A DNA stretch of 64,000 nt from Mixta intestinalis (GTDB lineage Bacteria > Pseudomonadota > Gammaproteobacteria > Enterobacterales > Enterobacteriaceae). Location of the stretch: positions 992,001 to 1,056,000 of the forward strand of contig NZ_CP028271.1 of assembly GCF_009914055.1 (NCBI RefSeq). Direction: 5' to 3'. The notes under the pieces were generated by a model that was not told where the DNA came from, did no database searches, and saw only the letters and a program-made list of their open reading frames with translations. Position numbers and translations under genes: made by a program. Positions 34,463-41,673 of this stretch are shown one piece after another; positions within the stretch are counted from its first letter, which is position 1, and every line of letters starts with the position of its first letter.

Positions 34463-35596
34463 TTAAACTGCGATTACCATCCACTCTTTCCCTCGATCAT
34501 CGTTATATTTATCCGTCATTTTTTGTGATTTATGGCCCAGCAGTTTTTGCGTCTCCAGTCCTTGTTCCCGATACAGACGTTCAGACAGAGAACGTTGTTC
34601 ATGGAACGTTGGCGCGGTTCCCTCCGGCCACGTTATGCCGCACCGGTTCCTGGCCTTTTTGAATGTGGTTGTGATGGAATTAGCCGAAACCCTGTCTCCC
34701 CGAACCGCCTGTGATGTGGTGTGTCGAAAATGTACCAGATACTGGCTTAGTACCGCATCCCGACACTTAGCCACGACTTCCCTCAGTGAAATATTGATCG
34801 CCCCACAGGTCAGATCCAGCGGGATAGCCAGACGTGAACCGGTTTTCTCCTGGGTAACGTGCAGCATGTCGCCCCAGATATCAGAAAACTTCATATTAGA
34901 AATGTCACCTATCCGCTGGCCAGTCACTAAAGCCAATAGCATTGCACACTGGAGGTAGGGCGGATGTTGTTCAGCGGCGGCATAAATGGTTTTCCACTCA
35001 TCAAGCGACAAGCGCTGGCGTGTCACTCTGTTTCGAGGTTGTTTTGTTGCCTGTGCCGGGTTGTAGCCTGGCGGCACGTGTCCGGCGTGTTGCGCCTCTT
35101 TGAAAACGTCAATAATAGCCATCCTGACGACCTGAGCCATACGGTTATGCCCCCGTGCTTTCACGGCATCAATGATTTCTGCTACTTCCAGCGCAGTAAC
35201 ATCTTTCAGATAAAGCATCCCTGAATGTTGGCGCAATAATTCGACAGGCTTCTTCTTTTGTTTAACTGAGTTGATTTTTATTTCGCCTGTATCAAGGCGT
35301 TCCTGCTGGATTTCAAGGTAACGATCCAGCCAGGTTGTGACGGTGATAAATTCTCTTGATTCCCGCATTCGGGCAATTTTCTCGTTAACGCTCAGGATCT
35401 GACGTGTGCGCTGTTCGGCAATGATGTCGTTTGCTTCACAGGCGACTTGCTTTGCTTCCTCTTCGTTAGTGCCTAAGCTGTGGAATTTTCCGCTGATAGG
35501 GTGCTTATACTGCCAGTACACACGGCCCGTACGTTTATCAAGTTTGGCGTACAGGTTCGGGATCGTTATGTTATGGGTTCGTGGTCTTGCAGCCAT
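34463..35596 (-). CDS. int: Phage tyrosine integrase
   Basis: A 377-residue tyrosine recombinase. It has an N-terminal arm-binding domain (IPNLYAKLDKRTGRVYWQYKHP), a SAM-like core-binding domain (about 85-180) and the catalytic domain with R228 (TGQRIGD), K251, H332/R335 (FHEQR), H355 (LLGHKS) and Tyr364 (DKYND). All catalytic residues are present, so it should be active. Its end lies 121 bp from icd, consistent with icd-site integration. Its start overlaps the xis gene by 26 bp. Confidence 0.95.
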   Translation of the reverse strand: MAARPRTHNITIPNLYAKLDKRTGRVYWQYKHPISGKFHSLGTNEEEAKQVACEANDIIAEQRTRQILSVNEKIARMRESREFITVTTWLDRYLEIQQERLDTGEIKINSVKQKKKPVELLRQHSGMLYLKDVTALEVAEIIDAVKARGHNRMAQVVRMAIIDVFKEAQHAGHVPPGYNPAQATKQPRNRVTRQRLSLDEWKTIYAAAEQHPPYLQCAMLLALVTGQRIGDISNMKFSDIWGDMLHVTQEKTGSRLAIPLDLTCGAINISLREVVAKCRDAVLSQYLVHFRHTTSQAVRGDRVSANSITTTFKKARNRCGITWPEGTAPTFHEQRSLSERLYREQGLETQKLLGHKSQKMTDKYNDDRGKEWMVIAV

Positions 35597-35822
35597 CTTC
35601 GATAATCCTTCTCAATCTAGGGTTAGCGTTTGGTGCTATTTTCGGGGCTGCTAAAATGCCGGTAAAACGAGCATCACGATCAATCATCCATTCTTTACCA
35701 ACTTTCACGGCTGGTGGTGCCATCATTCTGCCTTTGGCATAGTGTTTTAAAGTGCGTAGGCTAGGGGCTTTATCGCCAAACTCATCTTTAGCCCAATCTT
35801 CTAAGCTAACCATTCTGGCCAT
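35571..35822 (-). CDS. xis: Excisionase
   Basis: An 83-residue small basic DNA-bending protein. SLEDWAKDEFGDKAPSLRTLKHYAKGRMMAPPAVKVGKEWMI is the winged-helix pattern of phage excisionases, which direct integrase to excision. The start ATG at 35822 follows the shared block CGAGGTATGACCAATG. It overlaps int by 26 bp. Confidence 0.85.
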   Translation of the reverse strand: MARMVSLEDWAKDEFGDKAPSLRTLKHYAKGRMMAPPAVKVGKEWMIDRDARFTGILAAPKIAPNANPRLRRIIEDGCKTTNP

Positions 35823-35894
35823 TGGTCATACCTCGATACGACCGGCCAACAGGTTAAAGCGCTGGCCGGTGTGGTTTTGATTTTTAAAAATCAG

Positions 35895-36392
35895 TTAGCG
35901 AACTGCGAGTGAAGGTGATCCGGTTTCAAGATGAGCACCGGGAATTTCTATACCCTCCTTGATCGCTTTTTTTATTTTGGCTTTATCCGGGGCAACAACG
36001 GTTGCCACATCGACATACTCATCAGGGATAGCGTTTTGGTTGTCGATAATCACACTGACTGAACCCGGTTTAACGGAGAAGGTATTGAAATCAGTTTTTA
36101 ACGATTTCTTATCAGCGGCGATCAGACATTGCAGAGCGTATTTTTTAAGGCTGGCTGCATAGGTACTGAAGTGTTTCTCGCGTTGAGCGATTCGCTCACG
36201 CTCTGCCTTGCAAGTTGCAGCTTGTCCTTCGTACTCACGCATTAATCCCATCATGCCATCAAGTTTATCGGCCAGCGCACCCTCAAGACCCTCAAAGGTA
36301 TCAGCCAGCATTTCAGGCGTCAGTTCGTCAGATTCCTGGGACAGTTCGAATAATTTACGGATGTCTGCTGCCAGTGAAATTGCTGTGCTCAT
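35895..36392 (-). CDS. Siphovirus Gp157-like protein
   Basis: A 165-residue protein with the Gp157 family layout: a helical N-terminal half rich in Glu and Lys (about residues 5-95, likely coiled coil) and a C-terminal beta domain (DFNTFSVKPGSVSVIIDN, then IPDEYV and IKKAIKEGIEIPGAHLE). Gp157 proteins occur next to phage recombination genes; a role in DNA recombination or resistance has been suggested, not proven. The start overlaps the stop of the upstream large gene by ATGA. Confidence 0.8.
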   Translation of the reverse strand: MSTAISLAADIRKLFELSQESDELTPEMLADTFEGLEGALADKLDGMMGLMREYEGQAATCKAERERIAQREKHFSTYAASLKKYALQCLIAADKKSLKTDFNTFSVKPGSVSVIIDNQNAIPDEYVDVATVVAPDKAKIKKAIKEGIEIPGAHLETGSPSLAVR

Positions 36393-38443
36393 GATTGCGC
36401 CTCCAGTTCTGCAATGCGCTTCTCGGTCAGTTTGTGAAGACTGAGAAGACGTTTTTTCAGGTAATCGGAATGCTGGCTATCGCCCGTGCTCTCGGCATTC
36501 TTACGATGGACATCAACTTCTCTCGCCATCGTTTCATACACTTTCTTGGCTTCGTTCGGTGTAACGGCACTTTCGATGGTATTAGCGACTTTGGTGATTT
36601 TCTCGTCCAGTTCTTTACGAAGACGTACGGTATCCCCGGCTTTTTCCCCGGCATTCTCGATGGCGAATTGAGCTGCGTTTTCCTGGCGATACTGTTGATC
36701 GTCAAACAGGCCGAGAAACACATCAGCAGATGAGCCAAGCTGAGAAAGTGCCTTTTTGGTTGCGTCTGTGAGTGATTTTTTTGGCGCTTCGCCATCGCTG
36801 ATAAGGCCGTTTTTTGTGTTGTAAATATAGGGAGTGCAGCCATACGCAAAAATTTCGCCTTGTTTACCATCCAGCACGTACCACAGGCGTACTTTTGTTG
36901 TGTGGTTTACTTCGGTCAGGTAGCCACCAGCCCCATTAGGGATCACTTCTTTTACGAAATTTCCATCAGCACCTTTAACTGAGCGCATAATGGGTGCGCC
37001 ATTATCAAAACGCTCTTCCAAAATCTCAATTTTCCAGTTGATACCTTGGGGGCCGAGTACCTTGGTGGCTTGCATTACCATATAGGTACCGTTGATCGAT
37101 GTGCCGCCACCATTCGTTGCGAATGCTTTGGTGAATCGTTCGTCGGTTCTGTGAAGTTTGCGCCAAAGACTGAGGTTGTCCTGTATGTCCTGCGGTTGAT
37201 CCGCAATTTCTTTTTCAACCTGTGTCGCACGTTGTTGGAAATTGTCGGCAGCAATGTCACAAGGCGCAGTAACCACCACAGGGGTAGCTTCCGGTATTTT
37301 TACTGGATCATTAGAATGCTCTGTTACTGGTTTTTCTGTATCATTTGGAGCGCTGGTATCGTTTGCTGGTTCAGCGCTCGAACCAATCAGGCCGTCAATG
37401 CTGAATTTCCCACCACCCAAATTATGTACTTCCGTTTTTTTCCCTTCATTTGAGGTGGTTTGCTGCGTACTCTCAACTTCTTGTTGCTCGTCGCCACGGA
37501 CGGGTTGGATGGTATCTTCAAAAACCATACCACAGCGTTCTGTAAGGCATTTGCGAATGTATTCCTTACGTAAAGCAGCATCAGTAGCGAACGTATCGAA
37601 CTTCATACCAGCGGATACCAGTTCGAAAATTGTTTCATCATCGACGTCCAGAATGTCTACGATAACCCGCAGAGACGCGCTCCACATTCGCCAGGTCTGA
37701 TCCCGGCCATTGATAAGCGCCCGGGCATTCTTCACATCAGAAGCTTTGGCATCGGCGCGTTTAACGCCGTTAAGCGCTAATGCTATTACCAGATCAAGCA
37801 AGTCGTAGGTACGACGCTCGGTTGATTCCCGCTCTCCTGGTCTTGTTGCTACCCATTTTTCAGCAAACGCCTGCACATCATCGGGGTTATCATCCGGTGG
37901 CGTCCGGGCGCGGAGGGCGGTAAGCAAATTATCAACGGATGCAGGGAACATATTTTTAACGGCGGTAACGCGGCAAAGGCCATCTATCACCGCGCGAATA
38001 TCTTCCGGTGCTTCTTCGTCATTCAGCATGTCGTAGGCGTTTGACAAATACTCCTGATTTACAGTTTCCGGCACTGCGCCATACATGACGATATAGGCAA
38101 TTCGCACATCAGCAGGGAGATCGAAAATAACGGCAGGTTCTTTGTTATTTGGATCTTCTGCTACTATTAAATCAAAACATTTATTTTCTTCATTCCATGT
38201 GTGATTTGACATCCATTCTTCATCGAATTCATTAACAGATGGATGCTCTATGCCGTCACGATAAAGACTGATTTTAGGTTTGAAGTAGTTATTTCCTGAG
38301 TCAGGGAAACTTTCTTCTAATGCTACAGAGGCTTTCATCTCGGCCAGCTTTTCATTTTTAGCCTCAACTGCAATAGCAAGTGCCACGGTTCCGGTGGCTA
38401 AGGCTGATTTCTTTGGTATGAATCCACAAATATATAATGCCAT
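36389..38443 (-). CDS. Large phage recombination protein with Rad52-like annealing region
   Basis: 684 residues in three parts. Residues 1-310 start MALYICGFIPKKSALATG and resemble N-terminal parts of prophage RecE-type proteins, but no exonuclease motifs are seen. Residues 310-400 are a low-complexity linker. Residues about 420-585 contain GTYMVMQATKVLGPQGINWKIE, TKVRLWYV and KKSLTDATKKALSQLGSSADVFLGLFDD, the pattern of Rad52/ERF-type single-strand annealing proteins in which Ala-Lys-rich 'TDA.KKAL..LG' is diagnostic. The C-terminal 80 residues are coiled coil. It likely anneals single-stranded DNA in phage recombination. The start follows a one-mismatch copy of the shared start block. Confidence 0.65.
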   Translation of the reverse strand: MALYICGFIPKKSALATGTVALAIAVEAKNEKLAEMKASVALEESFPDSGNNYFKPKISLYRDGIEHPSVNEFDEEWMSNHTWNEENKCFDLIVAEDPNNKEPAVIFDLPADVRIAYIVMYGAVPETVNQEYLSNAYDMLNDEEAPEDIRAVIDGLCRVTAVKNMFPASVDNLLTALRARTPPDDNPDDVQAFAEKWVATRPGERESTERRTYDLLDLVIALALNGVKRADAKASDVKNARALINGRDQTWRMWSASLRVIVDILDVDDETIFELVSAGMKFDTFATDAALRKEYIRKCLTERCGMVFEDTIQPVRGDEQQEVESTQQTTSNEGKKTEVHNLGGGKFSIDGLIGSSAEPANDTSAPNDTEKPVTEHSNDPVKIPEATPVVVTAPCDIAADNFQQRATQVEKEIADQPQDIQDNLSLWRKLHRTDERFTKAFATNGGGTSINGTYMVMQATKVLGPQGINWKIEILEERFDNGAPIMRSVKGADGNFVKEVIPNGAGGYLTEVNHTTKVRLWYVLDGKQGEIFAYGCTPYIYNTKNGLISDGEAPKKSLTDATKKALSQLGSSADVFLGLFDDQQYRQENAAQFAIENAGEKAGDTVRLRKELDEKITKVANTIESAVTPNEAKKVYETMAREVDVHRKNAESTGDSQHSDYLKKRLLSLHKLTEKRIAELEAQS

Positions 38444-38457
38444 TGGTCATTCCTCGC

Positions 38458-38757
38458 TTATTTATGTTCAATGCAACGTAAGGATTGAATTTTTCCCTCA
38501 ATTATCTGTACTTTTGCATGTGCATCGGAAAGTATTTTTCTTTTCGATTCCTCCAGATGATTAATTTCCCCTTGTGTTAAATCGACAGATGGTATGTCAA
38601 TTGATAAATCATGAGTTGTTAATAAAATAGTTGCTACATTGTCATTGCTTATTGGTTCATAATCTAAAACCCTGATGCTGAAATTATCTTCCCAGGAATA
38701 TTTTTGTGCTGCAATGAATAATACCTTGTTGATTGATGATGGAAGGGTTGTTTGCAT
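38458..38757 (-). CDS. Hypothetical phage protein, 99 residues
   Basis: Unrecognised. The C-terminal half (LTQGEINHLEESKRKILSDAHAKVQIIEGKIQSL) is a clear amphipathic helix/coiled coil; the N-terminal half looks beta-rich. The start ATG at 38757 follows CGAGGTAATC, a variant of the shared start block. The TAA of a 14-codon leader frame lies within that ribosome site. It is 14 bp upstream of the annealing-protein gene, in the left early operon. Confidence 0.7.
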   Translation of the reverse strand: MQTTLPSSINKVLFIAAQKYSWEDNFSIRVLDYEPISNDNVATILLTTHDLSIDIPSVDLTQGEINHLEESKRKILSDAHAKVQIIEGKIQSLRCIEHK

Positions 38758-38759
38758 GA

Positions 38760-38804
38760 TTACCTCGTAGTGTTATACTCCCTGAGTCCAATGGTGGAAG
38801 CCAT
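38760..38804 (-). CDS. Possible 14-residue leader peptide
   Basis: ATG at 38804 sits exactly at the end of a perfect CGAGGTATGACCAATG block and opens MASTIGLREYNTTR, ending with TAA inside the ribosome site (CGAGGTAATC) of the next gene. That layout is expected for a coupling leader peptide or for a shortened remnant of a gene whose body was lost. Translation is unproven. Confidence 0.45.
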   Translation of the reverse strand: MASTIGLREYNTTR

Positions 38805-38873
38805 TGGTCATACCTCGCTGGAGTCGGTTTGGTCGCTGACTCCGCCGTCACCGGGACGTTAAGCCGGTAGACT

Positions 38874-38897
38874 GGCCCGCTTTGTGCGGGCCTTTTT
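38874..38897 (+). terminator. Rho-independent terminator on the forward strand
   Basis: GGCCCGC-TTTGT-GCGGGCC is followed by five T residues. All neighbouring genes read leftward, so this terminator faces against the early operon. It could stop antisense transcription from the left or end a small forward RNA. A second stem, GGAGTC/GACTCC, is at about 38819-38842. The 38805-38901 gap therefore looks like a structured RNA region with no gene. Confidence 0.6.
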
Positions 38898-38901
38898 ACG
38901 G

Positions 38902-39054
38902 CTACTCTTCCTCGCCGCCAATCGCTACGCTAATTTCGTTAGCGAGTGATAGCCCATCGTTGCCTACCTCATCACAATGTTTGACAAAATCACTCCATTG
39001 GGAATCGATAAATTGACGTAATACAGTTGATTGAAATTCATCAAGTTCAAACAT
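38902..39054 (-). CDS. Small acidic phage protein, 50 residues
   Basis: ATG at 39054 behind ACAGGAATAAAG opens a 50-codon frame ending TAG at 38902. The product, MFELDEFQSTVLRQFIDSQ then SDFVKHCDEVGNDGLSLANEI and a GGEEE end, is acidic and helical. It is typical in size and position for small left-operon proteins of lambdoid phages. No family is recognised. Confidence 0.65.
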   Translation of the reverse strand: MFELDEFQSTVLRQFIDSQWSDFVKHCDEVGNDGLSLANEISVAIGGEEE

Positions 39055-39125
39055 ATCTTTATTCCTGTATGTATTCGTGTTTATAAAGCCTCACACATTA
39101 ACGCCCATGAAAATGTAAGAGGGGT

Positions 39126-39299
39126 TTATTTCTGATGGATGATGCTTTCTACTTCGTAACAGTTGCCGTTAAAAATACGCCTCTCATAAATAACCTTTTC
39201 ACACTCCTGCTTAGAATCATAAATTTCATAAATAACGTCTTTGCATGTTTCATGCGCAGGACATACTGTTACAACTAATGCGAATAATAGTTGTTGCAT
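39126..39299 (-). CDS. DUF1482 family small protein
   Basis: A 57-residue protein starting MQQLLFALVVTVCPAHETC, with a short hydrophobic N-terminus and then four Cys residues in a pattern (HETCKDVIYEIY, KQECEKVIYE, GNCYEVESII) typical of DUF1482 proteins of enterobacterial prophages. Function is unknown. The start at 39299 is chosen because of AGGGGAATAT in front; upstream in-frame codons to 39377 do not fit the family. Confidence 0.75.
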   Translation of the reverse strand: MQQLLFALVVTVCPAHETCKDVIYEIYDSKQECEKVIYERRIFNGNCYEVESIIHQK

Positions 39300-39321
39300 A
39301 TATTCCCCTGGTGTTGGGATT

Positions 39322-39516
39322 TTAATGTGTTCCTGCAAGCTCAAATTCTTTGGGAATATGCATTGATTCAAATTCACGCCTTACAGCTTTTACATTGCCT
39401 ACAGGCTGAAAGTGATAACGCTGATTTATGTAGTTATAAGATCCGAGCCACACGGATCCAGTACGGTTGTTACGTAATTGAACCTGTTTACCACTGTTAG
39501 GAATAATACTTGCCAT
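39322..39516 (-). CDS. Hypothetical phage protein, 64 residues
   Basis: MASIIPNSGKQVQLRNNRTG is followed by a WLGSYNYINQRYHFQPVG beta stretch and a short helical end. No family is recognised. The start at 39516 is set by a perfect CGAGGTATGACCAATG block. The TGA of the upstream 44-residue gene falls inside that block, so the two are coupled. Confidence 0.7.
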   Translation of the reverse strand: MASIIPNSGKQVQLRNNRTGSVWLGSYNYINQRYHFQPVGNVKAVRREFESMHIPKEFELAGTH

Positions 39517-39519
39517 TGG

Positions 39520-39654
39520 TCATACCTCGTTGCCTGGGTATTTAGCTAACTGTGGGCGGTAATCATGGACTTTATGCACACAGCGATAAGCGGTCGGTTC
39601 TCCGTCACCACAGTCGGCTAAATTTGTATAGAATATGCCGGGAATTTTAGCCAC
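39520..39654 (-). CDS. Small phage protein, 44 residues
   Basis: A GTG start at 39654 opens (M)AKIPGIFYTNLADCGDGEP, then TAYRCVHKVHDYRPQLAKYPGNEV, ending at a TGA that is part of the next gene's start block (GGTATGACC). The two Cys and aromatic residues look like a folded mini-protein. The ribosome site is weak (GGGC), so the start is tentative. Coupling to the next gene supports it being real. Confidence 0.55.
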   Translation of the reverse strand: MAKIPGIFYTNLADCGDGEPTAYRCVHKVHDYRPQLAKYPGNEV

Positions 39655-39704
39655 GCCCGGCGCGTGGTATCCTTATCGGAGTTCAAACCAGATAAGGAAA
39701 AGTC

Positions 39705-39953
39705 ATGAATCAGTCTGCAATGCCAACTCCGCTTGAAACAGCAGTGAAACTTGTATTTTCAGGTATCTTTATTTCACTTTCCCCGGTTCAGCGTACTTCA
39801 GCCCTCACCATGACGGAAAAGTTACTGAATGATTTCTCAATTCCTGTTACTGAACAGTCTCAGGAAATGTACGATTATAGCCAGCAGGTTGAAGAGATAG
39901 TTTATCGGCTATTGCGCGGTCTACCGATTCCAGACGCAACTGGATCTCATTGA
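39705..39953 (+). CDS. Hypothetical protein on the strand opposite the left operon, 82 residues
   Basis: MNQSAMPTPLETAVKLVFSG, then SPVQRTSALTMTEKLLNDF, is a credible helical protein start, behind AAGGAAAAGTC. The gene reads against the flanking leftward genes and its last 107 bp overlap the 3' end of the 97-residue reverse gene. It is preceded by inverted repeats (GCCGGG/CCCGGC at about 39636-39660 and CCTTATC/GATAAGG at 39670-39697) that may hold its promoter. No family is recognised. Confidence 0.55.
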   Translation: MNQSAMPTPLETAVKLVFSGIFISLSPVQRTSALTMTEKLLNDFSIPVTEQSQEMYDYSQQVEEIVYRLLRGLPIPDATGSH

Positions 39954-40140
39954 TCAGATTTGATTTACTCTCCAGAAGAAGTACATTTTCTGAACTAAGA
40001 GCCTCTTTAGCAATCCAGATGCGGGCTTCGGTGCCTGCATTTGGTTCAATTTTCTGTAGGCGCTTTGCGTCTTCCAGAAGAAGTGCGATAACGTGTTTCA
40101 GTTCTTCATTACTCATAAATCCTCCGCACATTTTTAACAT
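39847..40140 (-). CDS. Hypothetical protein, first gene of the left early operon
   Basis: 97 residues, mainly helical (MSNEELKHVIALLLEDAKRLQ, EARIWIAKEALSSENVLLLE, LINEIQLRLESVDRAIADKL). ATG at 40140 is placed by a perfect shared start block, giving MLKMCGGF before MSNEEL. A second start at 40116 has its own GGAGG site, so both forms may be made. It lies just downstream of the OL-like operators. The intervening 40154-40305 holds no convincing gene. Confidence 0.65.
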   Translation of the reverse strand: MLKMCGGFMSNEELKHVIALLLEDAKRLQKIEPNAGTEARIWIAKEALSSENVLLLESKSNLINEIQLRLESVDRAIADKLSLQPAGYNRTFPETVQ

Positions 40141-40305
40141 TGGTCATACCTCGCCCGTCTTTCCGGGGTGTCAGAACTTTTACCCATATCAGCCTGCTGT
40201 GCCGTATTTCTCGCGATTCACCCGGTGTTTCATACGCTCGCCGGTAGCTACTTCGTGGGCTTTCCTTGCCTTATCGCGTTGGCTGCTTGCCGTTGATGGG
40301 TTGAA

Positions 40306-40369
40306 TTAAACCATAGGCTTAATGGTCTATCAAGTCATTGGGTTAATAAATTTTAAGCTATAGGGTTAA
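40306..40369. promoter_or_regulatory. OL-like operator triplet for the left early promoter
   Basis: Three 17-bp sites fit TTAAGC-N5-GCTTAA: 40306-40322 TTAAAC-CATAG-GCTTAA, 40330-40346 TCAAGT-CATTG-GGTTAA, and 40353-40369 TTAAGC-TATAG-GGTTAA. Starts are 24 and 23 bp apart. They lie between the repressor gene and the left operon, as OL1-OL3 do in lambda. Confidence 0.8.
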
Positions 40370-40432
40370 CTCAATGATATTTAGGCGAAAAAAAACCGGC
40401 ATAAGCCGGTCGTTCATGTTGATAAAAGCTAG

Positions 40433-40873
40433 TTATTTTTCTTTTTTGGCCTGTATGATTTCATCAAGCTTTCTGTTTTTCAATAACTCATTGAAAAGAC
40501 TGTCATAATTTTTAACCATCTCTTGCAAGGCTGCGATTTGGTTATCTTTAGCGCTTTCTGGAAGCCTTTCAAAAAGAGTTATAAGTAGCTTTTGACGCTC
40601 TGTTAATACTAACGGTTGAAAATCATCATCAAGCAAAACCTCTCCGACATCTACTTCATCACCTAACAGCCAGGATAGTGATACGCCGAATGCCTCAGCA
40701 ATTTTTTTAGCTGATTCTTTACTGATACTACCGTTCTTAAACCACTTTCCTGCGGACTGAGGCGTCACACCACAAATACGAGCAAGGGCAGATTTGTTTA
40801 CCCCTGTCTTTTTCATCAGTTGATGGAGCCGCGCTGCTAAGGGCGGGGTCTTTTCATCTATTTCTTTTTTCAT
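40433..40873 (-). CDS. Prophage repressor (CI-like, no peptidase domain)
   Basis: 146 residues from ATG 40873. The N-terminal HTH_XRE domain (ARLHQLMKKTGVNKSALARICGVTPQSAGKWFKNGSISKESAKKIAEAFGVSLSWLLG, about 15-72) is followed by a short helical C-terminal part (LTERQKLLITLFERLPESAKDN). The LexA/S24 self-cleavage domain of typical CI proteins is missing. It is flanked by two sets of operators. The -10 TATACT ends 6 bases before the ATG, so the maintenance transcript is probably leaderless, as in lambda. A TTG start at 40891 is rejected. Confidence 0.88.
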   Translation of the reverse strand: MKKEIDEKTPPLAARLHQLMKKTGVNKSALARICGVTPQSAGKWFKNGSISKESAKKIAEAFGVSLSWLLGDEVDVGEVLLDDDFQPLVLTERQKLLITLFERLPESAKDNQIAALQEMVKNYDSLFNELLKNRKLDEIIQAKKEK

Positions 40874-40879
40874 ATCAAA

Positions 40880-40949
40880 AGTATAAACCAAAGGCTTAGT
40901 AATAAAAATAACCCACAGGCTTGATTTTTTATTAAGCTTATGGCTTAAT
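40880..40949. promoter_or_regulatory. OR-like operator triplet with PRM
   Basis: The sites are 40883-40899 ATAAAC-CAAAG-GCTTAG, 40908-40924 ATAACC-CACAG-GCTTGA and 40933-40949 TTAAGC-TTATG-GCTTAA (perfect dyad). Starts are exactly 25 bp apart. The first overlaps the reverse-strand -10 TATACT (40885-40880) for the repressor gene. The others lie before the cro-like gene, where the rightward promoter must be. Confidence 0.85.
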
Positions 40950-40979
40950 TTGAGTGTCGTTTAATACAGAGGTTTAGAT

Positions 40980-41231
40980 ATGACCAAGAATGCTTTAGAA
41001 CGAGCCATTGATTCCGCAGGATCCGCTCGGTTATTTGCTGAGAGATTGAACATTACCGAGCAGTCAGTTGGTAGATGGAAGAACAAGTACAAAGGCAATG
41101 TACCACCTGGCCGTGTATTAGAGGTGTACCGTATTTCCGGTATTACTCCACATGAGCTTCGTCCCGATCTGTACCCAAATCCAACTGATGGCCTACCACC
41201 AGATCATCAGAGTACACCAGCAGGAGCATAA
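40980..41231 (+). CDS. ydaS: Cro-like regulator, YdaS family
   Basis: An 83-residue helix-turn-helix protein of the YdaS_antitoxin family (LERAIDSAGSARLFAERLNITEQSVGRWKNKYKGNVPPGRVLEVYRISGITPHELRPDLYP). YdaS of Rac-type prophages acts as the Cro equivalent. It begins behind AGAGG, 31 bp after the OR-like sites, divergent from the repressor and followed by a ydaT-like gene. The Pro-rich end (PPDHQSTPAGA) is unstructured. Confidence 0.85.
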   Translation: MTKNALERAIDSAGSARLFAERLNITEQSVGRWKNKYKGNVPPGRVLEVYRISGITPHELRPDLYPNPTDGLPPDHQSTPAGA

Positions 41232-41241
41232 AAACTGACTT

Positions 41242-41670
41242 ATGGAAATCAATCATGAAGCCATTTGCATTGAGCTACGCCGTTGGGCCAGTGCAACAAA
41301 ACGGGAAACGGTAGCGGCTGAGATAACCCAGTGTTATTTCGATCTCGGCGGTGGGGATTTACCTCTGTATCCGGTAGAAGCCCCTGGTGCAACACACAAC
41401 AACATGCAGAACATCTTCCGTTGGCTTGATGGCGATAGCCGGAAGGCGAGGGCGAAGATTGATGAGTTGAAGCCCGCGATCCTTAAAGCACTGGAGCACC
41501 GCAGGAACGGGACGATCCAATATCAGGTAGCACTGGCGCAAAAAGAATGCGCTGAGGCGATTAGCGCGGCATTGCTGGAACTACCGGATGTTGATAAGGA
41601 AATCAGCGATGCAATTGAGGCATTGCATGTGCTGAGAAAGAGACCATCTGGCGGTATTTACTGCTGGTGA
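41242..41670 (+). CDS. ydaT: YdaT family protein (CII-like position)
   Basis: 142 residues: MEINHEAICIELRRWASATKRETVAAEITQCYF, then NNMQNIFRWLDGDSRKARAKIDELKPAILKALE, the conserved YdaT pattern, and a C-terminal helix for oligomerisation. YdaT was first named a toxin for its effect when overproduced; more recent work treats the YdaS/YdaT pair as Cro/CII analogues. Directly after cro it occupies the CII place, so a role in the lysis-lysogeny choice is likely. Confidence 0.75.
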   Translation: MEINHEAICIELRRWASATKRETVAAEITQCYFDLGGGDLPLYPVEAPGATHNNMQNIFRWLDGDSRKARAKIDELKPAILKALEHRRNGTIQYQVALAQKECAEAISAALLELPDVDKEISDAIEALHVLRKRPSGGIYCW

Positions 41671-41673
41671 CAA

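Noticed and set aside
40189..40233. MKHRVNREKYGTAG mini-frame and its open upstream extension in the PL leader, considered as an N-type antiterminator
   Set aside because: The Arg-rich open frame has no start codon before the inner ATG, and no boxA/boxB pair is evident.
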